64,000 nucleotides of DNA, from contig CM060835.1 in assembly GCA_030762175.1 (NCBI GenBank), positions 84,222,001 to 84,286,000 on the forward strand, written 5' to 3'. The position numbers and the translations under genes are program-made. The notes below the pieces were generated by a model, which saw only the letters and a list, made by a program, of their open reading frames with translations, made no database searches and was not told the DNA's origin. The DNA comes from Metallyticus violacea. Its lineage: Eukaryota > Arthropoda > Insecta > Mantodea > Metallyticidae. Shown in pieces: positions 56,508 to 64,000 of this stretch (its first letter is position 1; every line of letters starts with the position of its first letter).

Positions 56508-57426
56508 ACATTTTTTAAAAAATTGAGTCGAAATTGTAACATACACACCACTAAAATTCAATAAAATGGAAGACTAGTTTCGGGAGCCATCGCTCCTATC
56601 ATCAGTTCCTGGTTGACTGCCGGTCTCCTTGTTTGTGGTAGGTCGATTCATCTCTGGTGGAGGTTTAATGAACTTTTGTATTAGTACATCACTTGGCGGG
56701 ATTTCGAAATTAAAAACTTTCTCTTTATTCTTCTATATATAGATATTTTCCCAGACTGTAAGTTCAGTTTTTCCTTTAATATTTTTAAGTAATTTGGGGT
56801 TTTTATTAATGTTATGCTGTTCTTTCCAAAAGTGCCAAGCTACCGCCGATTTTTCTTCTTGTGTTTGGTTTATATTCCTAATGTGTTCTTTAGCTCTTGT
56901 TTTTATGTTTCTTTTGGTCTTTCCAAAATATATCAGATGAACTGTAATGATTGTGAAAAAATTTATGTTGGAAAGACCAAAAGAAACATAAAAACAAGAG
57001 CTAAAGAACACATTAGGAATATAAACCAAACACAAGAAGAAAAATCGGCGGTAGCTTGGCACTTTTGGAAAGAACAGCATAACATTAATAAAAACCCCAA
57101 ATTACTTAAAAATATTAAAGGAAAAACTGAACTTACAGTCTGGGAAAATATCTATATATAGAAGAATAAAGAGAAAGTTTTTAATTTCGAAATCCCGCCA
57201 AGTGATGTACTAATACAAAAGTTCATTAAACCTCCACCAGAGATGAATCGACCTACCACAAACAAGGAGACCGGCAGTCAACCAGGAACTGATGATAGGA
57301 GCGATGGCTCCCGAAACTAGTCTTCCATTTTATTGAATTTTAGTGGTGTGTATGTTACAATTTCGACTCAATTTTTTAAAAAATGTTAATATTTGACACC
57401 ACTGTTACAAAAGTTCACTATATTTT
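56508..57426. mobile_element. PLE fold-back with about 420-bp arms
   Basis: The arms 56507-56926 and 56968-57387 are inverted and near-identical. Each encodes YVGKTKRNIKTRAKEHIRNI or its truncated equivalent, EEKSAVAWHFWKEQHN and LTVWENIYI. The exact 13-bp duplication ATAGCTAATAAAA flanks it (56495-56507 and 57427-57439). The extension 57388-57426 is on the right only. It lies in MCM3 intron 2, directly after another fold-back. Confidence 0.95.
57280..57330 (+). ncRNA. Hammerhead-ribozyme-like motif, intact core
   Basis: Stem I GGAA (57285-57288) pairs with TTCC (57323-57326). Between them lie CTGATGA (57289-57295), T, and stem II AGGAGC/GCTCCC around GATG with one outer A-C mismatch. GAAA (57313-57316), palindrome ACTAGT (57316-57321) and C (57322) complete it. 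A mirror copy lies at 56572-56605 on the minus strand. Confidence 0.8.
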
Positions 57427-57439
57427 ATAGCTAATAAAA

Positions 57440-58199
57440 GTTTATTATAAATGAATATATTAGTGGGCAAAGTAGCATAAAGTAATATTAAAATGTAATA
57501 TCTAGTTTCATAAGAATAAGAAAGCTGCAAATACATAGCTCTTTCATTTGGTTTGTTATAAATTAAATATTTTATCAGAGCAAATTTTTAGTAACTGAAA
57601 TTATTAAAATCCATGTTTTCAAAATATATTAATCCTTACAGAGAGTGATAAAAATACATTTGATCTCTTTGAATATAAGAATAAAGATAACTGATTAATG
57701 CATTAGACTCAAGTATGCTTTGCTGTGAAAACTGATTGAGGCATTAGAGTCAAGTATGCTTTGCTATTAGCATAATGAGAGTTTCATTTTCTTTTACTTT
57801 GCTTGCTTCCAAAGCCTGCTAAAACATGAGATTATATTTTGGGGATTAAAACCTTTATTATTTAAAAATAATGATAATGCAGCTATAAGCAGAAAAGTGA
57901 AACATGCAAGCTGCTAACTCAGGTGTTAATGATATTACCTCTCCCAAAGGTTTATACTCTGGAAAGGTTTATACATATAAAAATCTAACAGGCTTTTAAC
58001 ATAACACCAAATTATGTGAAGGCAGCATAGTATATATTGGAATGGAACTCCAATAAACTGTCACAAAAAGAGAAACTTTCTCAGTTGGTAAAATCAGAAA
58101 CAATATAATCCCTCTTATTTGAAAGCTGCTTTTGTTGATTGGCAAAGTTTTAACAGTAATTACAATGCATATTTGTGCCAATAAGTTGTTCTCAAACTT
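57440..58199. other. MCM3 intron 2, short diverged tandem repeat
   Basis: 57690-57730 and 57731-57768 repeat ACTGATTAATGCATTAGACT and CAAGTATGCTTTGCT with small changes. Nothing else was recognised. Confidence 0.6.
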
Positions 58200-58384
58200 G
58201 TATGACTGTCTGGACTGTAATATAATACTTTATTTGGTACATATTTATATTTATTAATGAAATATTATTTCACTTATTCATTACTATATTATTTTTTGTG
58301 TATAGCTGTAGTTAATATTCTACCATTGTTTTTGACGTATCTTGTAAATTACGTATGGAATGAATAAACTGAATTGAAATTGAA
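58200..58384 (+). repeat. LINE 3' end with TTGAA-type tail
   Basis: GACGTATCTTGTAAATTACG, then ATGGAATGAATAAACTGAAT and TGAAATTGAA, is the type of AATAAA-containing 3' end with short (TTGAA)n repeats found on Jockey/CR1-like LINEs. No coding part was recognised upstream. Confidence 0.5.
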
Positions 58385-58628
58385 TGCCTCAGCATTCTGA
58401 ATGTAGGACTATAATAGGGGGGTTGGGGAGAAGTTACTAACGAGAATAACAGAAATGGCAGTTTAGATATTCAGGTTCATAAATAATTTTTTTCTTTGAT
58501 AGGGTAAAAAAAGGGAGGGGTAGATGCCTCATATGAGGTTACAGAATGAACTTAAAATATAATAAAATTATAGAACATTCATAGAATAAACTTTTATTTT
58601 ACTAACCCTTTATCATTTTTCTTTTCAG

Positions 58629-58837
58629 CCTTCTTAATAATGCTTTTGAAGAACAATTGGCTTTTCAAAGAGCTTTAAAGGAGTATGTAGGCAGTTTTGA
58701 TCCAACATATGCAAAAGAAAATGAAGAATTATTCATTGCATTTGAAGGAAGTTTTGGAAATAAACATGTGACACCTCGAACGTTAACATCAAATTATCTG
58801 GGAAACTTGGTTTGTGTGGAAGGAATTGTAACAAAAT
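58629..58837 (+). CDS. MCM3: MCM3 exon 3
   Basis: After CTTTTCAG it reads [20 protein letters not shown], then [20 protein letters not shown] and [11 protein letters not shown], all near-identical to the animal MCM3 N-terminal domain. R-x-LTS and [11 protein letters not shown] lead into the OB fold that contacts DNA in the MCM ring. Residues are about 62-132. The phase is 2 in and 1 out (T, completed by GT in exon 4 to give Cys). The donor is AAAAT before GTAAGA. Confidence 0.97.
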
Positions 58838-59009
58838 GTAAGAAATTCATCTTCAACATTATTAATTGTTACACATCTCATTTTTAATGTGCAGTTAGAG
58901 ACAGTATACAACCCATGTATAAGTACAAGCTTATCTAAAACAGTAGAGGTTTGAATCTAATAATATAGGCTTAATTCTAAATATATAATCAATACCAGCT
59001 TCTCTTTAG

Positions 59010-59140
59010 GTTCTCTTGTGCGACCTAAAGTGGTTCGGAGTGTTCATTATTGCCCAGCAACAAAAAAGGTTTTGGAAAGGCGTTACACGGATCTTACATC
59101 GTTTGATGCATTTCCATCCAGTGCTGTATATCCTACAAAG
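59010..59140 (+). CDS. MCM3: MCM3 exon 4
   Basis: The acceptor TCTCTTTAG is followed by [19 protein letters not shown], then [20 protein letters not shown] and K. This matches the MCM3 OB-fold region. MCM3 has only a degenerate version of the zinc-binding motif present in other MCM subunits, and the single Cys here is in line with that. Residues are about 132-175. The phase is 1 in and 0 out, and the donor is AAG before GTGAGA. Confidence 0.97.
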
Positions 59141-60309
59141 GTGAGAAGGTCACTAATTATAATAATTTTCATGAATTGATATTTAGCTTGTGTTAGCAAT
59201 ACTGCATTATTTATTTTTGAGTAATGGTAGTGTTAGATGTTACTTTGTAATACAGTATAGTAAGGGTAGCTTATTTTTTTATGATTTAATAATTAGTATC
59301 TGAAGTAATCTTTTTAGGCCTTCAGAATGGTGAACTGAGGATTGAGGAACAAATTATTAAGGGGGAAAGGAGCTTTAAGTCCCACTGAGTTCGTGGAAAC
59401 TGTAAATGAAAATCCTGGTAACTTGAATCAAATGTTCAAATGTACCCCTGCGTATGTATTACAGTTAAGACTTATTGTTTACTCCATACTGTTTCAATGA
59501 TGAAGTTACAGGCTTACAATGAAATGTACCTTGCCGATCGGCAAATTAATATGAATGCAACGTAAAATAATTTGTCCTTCAGTGGTATCTCAAGAAGGCT
59601 CTAAGAAATAAAAGAACTGTACTGAAATGTTTACAATTTTTATATATGACTATTTGGTAACATTCTGTGAACATTGTCAAAAGTGCATAGAGATCATTTA
59701 ATAGAGGCATGAACCATTCCAAAAAAAATATATCTGTTCATCCCACTGTTAAAATCACCAAATTAGTTTCAAAGTCCTGAGTGGTACATTATGATAGGTA
59801 ACATCTCTTTGGGGTTTAGCATGTTTTCATATTGATAGTTAAACAGCATGCTTCAATTTTGAAACAAAGAGTAAAAAAAGACCAATGCTATAATACACCC
59901 AGGATTAGCCATTTTGAATCTGTTATGGATGTTGTAAGCAATATTTGACATAAGCTTCCATCTTATTCCAACATGTTAGAACAATCCTCACAAATTTGGG
60001 AGAATTTGAAACTGCACATTGCTTTAAGTGAAATTGAGAGAAGCATAGTAGGAAACTTGGATGGATACTAGCATAGTAGGAATCCATTTTTGCTCTACTT
60101 TGTCTAGAGCATTGCTCAGGTATAGCTGCAAGTATATTTGGTACCTTTAAAATAGCATAGTTGCAGTTTTAATAATTTCTCTGGTTCATGCAGTATAATC
60201 AAATACTTTTATTAGTTTTATTTTTATGTATATAAACTCTCCTATCTCCATTTTTGATATTGCTATAACATAATGCAGTTTTTTCAATAGGGTACATATC
60301 TACTTCTTT
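59141..60309. other. MCM3 intron 4, nothing recognised before the mariner
   Basis: AT-rich. No element ends or coding signatures were seen. Confidence 0.4.
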
Positions 60310-61560
60310 TTTTTTTAAGTAAGGGATATTTGACAAGTCTGTGCCAACTCAGAAGATGGTAGCACTGGATTTTTTTCAACATTTCTTACCAACGTAGTGA
60401 CTGTTGAGAGATGGTGTATATTGTTATAAGCAGTTAAGAAGCTTAAGTCTGCTTGAGAGCCATTTTGCTGCTTAAATTTGTAAATATGTATTCAAACTGG
60501 AAAAGCATGAATTTCGTGTATTAATAAGACATTACTTTTTGAAAGCAGCAGAAACTAAAACAATGCTGGACAAAAATATGACAAATTTGCTCCTTGCCTT
60601 ACAATGGATATATAGTTTGGTGAGTTTAGATTAGTTGAATGAACATAAATGATGCAGACCATTCCTGAGAGGTAACAACTTTTGAAATGATTGAAAAAAT
60701 TCTTTATATGGTACTGAGTGAGTGGAGATGGTGTCGGATATTGCTGAAGCTGAGGCCACTTCTCGAGATCAGGCACCTAATATTTTGCAATATCATTTAC
60801 AAAGGAAAAGCTATTGCCTAGGTGAATGCCATGTTTACTAATGATTGATCATATAAGAGAATGGATTGTCACTTCCATGCAGAATTTACAGTTGTTTAAA
60901 TGGAATGCAAATCAATTTCAGGGATGTTATATGATAGTTGATCAAACATGGATTCACTACCTTATGTAACAAATGAAGGAGCAATATGGAACAGTGATTG
61001 GCAACCAGATAAAGTGCTTCAGAAGATAAATACAGTTCCCCCAGCAGGAAAGTTGATGGCGACTGTATTTTGGAATTGCCACAAGATGATTTTAATTAAC
61101 TTTTTGGAAAAGGGCAAAACAATAACTGGTGAATATTACGCTATGCTTCTGGGGCAATTATAGGAGGCAATGAAGAAGAATCATCCTATTTTGGCAAAGA
61201 AATCCTGTTACATCATGATAATGCGCCAATGCGTGAGTCTGTAATTGCAATCTCAAAAATATTGGACTTTAAGATATAAAATCTTTCCTTATCCCTCCCT
61301 AATCTTTGGATTTGGCTCCTTTGGATTGCTTTCTTTTCCCCCAATATAAAGAAATTCTCTTCAAATGAAAAGGTCTCCAAAAGAAATAGATGTTGTTCAT
61401 AGCTGAAAAAAATCACATTTTATGAATCGAATAAACAAATAAGAAAACTACTGGAAAGAGTATATAGATTTGAAATGAGATTAGGTTGAGGATTGTTTTT
61501 TCCCCAAAGAATATGTTTTATTTATTTCTGTACAGAAATCTCAATCATCCCTCATATGAT
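60310..61560 (+). mobile_element. mariner transposon with decayed transposase
   Basis: The + strand shows KLEKHEFRVLIRHYFLKAAE (about 60495-60550, first helix-turn-helix) and DQTWIHYL-like bases near 60940. GKLMATVFWNCHKMILINFL, then EKGKTITGEYYAMLL, follow at 61050-61155, then NLWIWLL/FFSPNIKK near 61320-61350 (the FP.LKK C-terminal block). This order is that of mariner transposases of the SETMAR type. Frames are interrupted by stops and indels. It sits 50 bp before MCM3 exon 5. Confidence 0.85.
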
Positions 61561-61604
61561 ATCATTAGCATTTCACTATATTATTTTCTGATTACAACTG
61601 TTAA

Positions 61605-62189
<585 letters not shown>

Positions 62190-62430
62190 TACTATTTGGC
62201 TCTGGCATGCATCTGATGAACTTGAAATTAATTTTTCTACTCCTGGGATATCAAAGTTCATTGGGCAATTTTTGAATTTGTGGATATAAATGTTTTTCTC
62301 ATGCGTTCAGTTCTGTATGCCTTTTACTGCTTTTAACAGTTATAATTTTTCTTTAATCTCATCATTTCTTGTCCAAGAATGAGCTGCCAGAGCAGATTTC
62401 TCTATTTGCATATACTGAGTGGTTTTTTCC
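62190..62430 (-). mobile_element. PLE endonuclease-end fragment, reverse orientation
   Basis: Minus strand: YMQIEKSALAAHSWTRNDEI (about 62415-62360), then LLKAVKGIQN, EKNIYIHKFKN and MNFDIPGVEK (to about 62225). This is the C-terminal part of the PLE GIY-YIG protein. No hammerhead-like motif or second arm was seen. It belongs to a more diverged subfamily. Confidence 0.75.
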
Positions 62431-62859
62431 TTTTGTGGTACTGCTCCACATACATTTGACAGAGCTTTGAGTTCTGTTTTGTTCCCACACTTGAAAGTCA
62501 GTTGGGGAGCTGGAGGAGAGGGGAGGTTAGTACAAGTTTAACTCTGGGATTGTATGGACATGGGTGCGACAGTGTATTAATTAATTGTTAGGCAGAATAT
62601 TAATTATGTGAATGTCTCTTCAGATATTCTATTCCCCAAGCAGTATTTATTTATATTTCATACATGTGTACAAAATTGGCTCGTGAATGTATGGGGATTA
62701 TTTTTCAAGACAAATTTTGATTTACAGTTTGGTAAGTAAATTTTGTGAAATTGGAAGTATTTTTGATAAAAAGTGTACATAGCCATGCACAGTATTCACG
62801 AAAGGTTAGATAACATTTGGCATGCTGTGGAACATTCTCCTAAAAATCACACATCTTTC

Positions 62860-63120
62860 TCAGCTAACTGGAATTTCCTATTCCTCTGTTGAATGGCTAC
62901 TGAAGTTAAAACTCAAATCATTTTTACTGTAGTGCTAGAACTTAAACCGGGTGGCCTTGCATCCAGGAGTAGATTTTGAATTGTGTGCATGATGGAAAAA
63001 TTGATCCTAATCTAATTTTCTTTATGGACGATTCTTGATTCCGCCTAAGTGGCTATGTTAATTCCAAAACAACCTGCTTTATATATGATCCCATCAGTCC
63101 CCTGATTTAATGCCGTGGTA
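62860..63120 (+). pseudogene. Tc1/mariner-like transposase fragment
   Basis: The + strand reads DGKIDPNLIFFMDDS, a stop, then FRLSGYVNSKTT at 62992-63075. This is the PDLIFFTDESWF-LSGYVNSQN block of the transposase subfamily seen at 4451-5692 and 18313-20022. Only the first catalytic segment is recognisable. Confidence 0.65.
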
Positions 63121-64000
63121 TTTTTTTTTTATCTCTGGAGGTCATTAAAGAAAAAAACTCTGAAAGGAACCCAGTACATAAACTGTGGATAGTTATTGTA
63201 TGGTTGATTTTAGATACAAAGTAGGCAGGGAAAATTAAAGTACTAAATATGATATTTAATATTTACAATGAATATTTAACATACAAAATTATCTTACAAA
63301 ATTTCCCAATATAATCAAACCATGATGAAAAAATCTATTAAGAAAACAGCTGCAGTATGGAGTATAGCAGAATAAACCAAGCTAAAAGCCTACACTAAAG
63401 TTAGTCACCAAGTCATTGCTCTCATCAAAGAAAATGAGTCAGAATTCAGATTTTCCAAATTTAAAAAATTAATCCTGTGATAAGCCTTGCCAGAGGATTG
63501 CTTGCAGAATAATGAACACAAATTCCCACATAGCCAGATGATAGACTAGAGCAAGAACAAGCCAGGTGTCCAAACATTATTTATACCAAAGATGAAAGCT
63601 AACTCCTCTGAGCAAACAAGTAGAGTAATAAAGAAAAGGAGTTGGAAGTAGTAGGTGCTATTTAGCAGTAAATGATGGAAGGAAAAGTTTGAAGATTCGA
63701 AAGATTCCTAGCATAGTAAGGACGCACAGCATAACTGAGCAGCAAAAGCCTATATGCTGCTATAATGTCTTTAGTTTTAACATCCCAAATGCTAGGATTT
63801 TAAATATTGCCTAATTAATTTTTATGAACTGTAGTAAACTGTGTCATGGCATTTTCACAGCAAAAATTCTTATTTATACAGGATGACTCTAAAGTGTGGC
63901 AACATAGGTTGTAAAGTTATTGAACTCTATTGTATTATACAACTCCGTTATTTGTACTGATAGCAAAAACTGAATAGAAGAGAAAAATGTTTTTCCATCT
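63121..64000. other. MCM3 intron 5, possible transposon end at 63878
   Basis: TACAGGATGACTCTAAAGTG at 63878 resembles the ACAGGGTG-type end of the Tc1-like elements here and could begin another element beyond the window. The rest is unassigned. Confidence 0.3.

Overview
This is animal nuclear DNA: AT-rich, with two multi-exon genes on the + strand, multi-kilobase introns, canonical GT/AG splice sites and very dense old and young transposable elements. The mixture (abundant Penelope-like elements, tRNA-derived SINEs, LINEs, mariner/Tc1, hAT, Merlin and Gypsy remnants) fits an arthropod, plausibly a chelicerate such as a spider, scorpion or horseshoe crab. That placement is an inference; nothing here proves it.

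Host genes. The 3' part of PUS7 (RNA pseudouridine synthase, TruD family) occupies 5780-20936 as four exons (5780-6125, 10967-11288, 14211-14362, 20497-20936), with a likely 3' UTR to about 22620. The 5' part of MCM3 (replicative helicase subunit) occupies 40631-61710 as five exons (40631-40702, 53106-53218, 58629-58837, 59010-59140, 61611-61710) and runs off the right edge. A compact promoter with ETS, CRE-half, E-box and E2F-like motifs precedes MCM3. Exon phases join correctly in both genes.

Mobile DNA. 700-5700 holds a LINE remnant and two Tc1/mariner-like remnants. 7780-9310 holds mariner and Tc1-like remnants in PUS7 introns. 12849-18040 is a cluster of Penelope-like elements (PLEs), most of them inserted one after another into a + strand LINE. 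18313-20022 is a Tc1-like transposon carrying a second SINE family. 22945-27240 and 43280-48840 are two minus-strand LINE copies of one family. 35286-37860 is a broken hAT transposase gene with two SINE insertions. 37882-39558 and 41343-42060 are two oppositely oriented Merlin elements flanking MCM3 exon 1. 47069-57430 is a second PLE cluster with a Gypsy remnant. 60310-61560 is a mariner.

The most unusual system is the PLE set. At least ten insertions are fold-backs: two 5'-truncated copies joined head to head with their 3' ends outward, arms from about 12 bp to more than 600 bp, usually flanked by 9-13 bp direct target duplications. Each carries a roughly 40-bp extension on one side only. 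Near the outer end of almost every arm lies a hammerhead-ribozyme-like motif with covarying stems and a palindromic stem III. The pattern suggests that both strands of a staggered target break primed reverse transcription from the same RNA 3' end.
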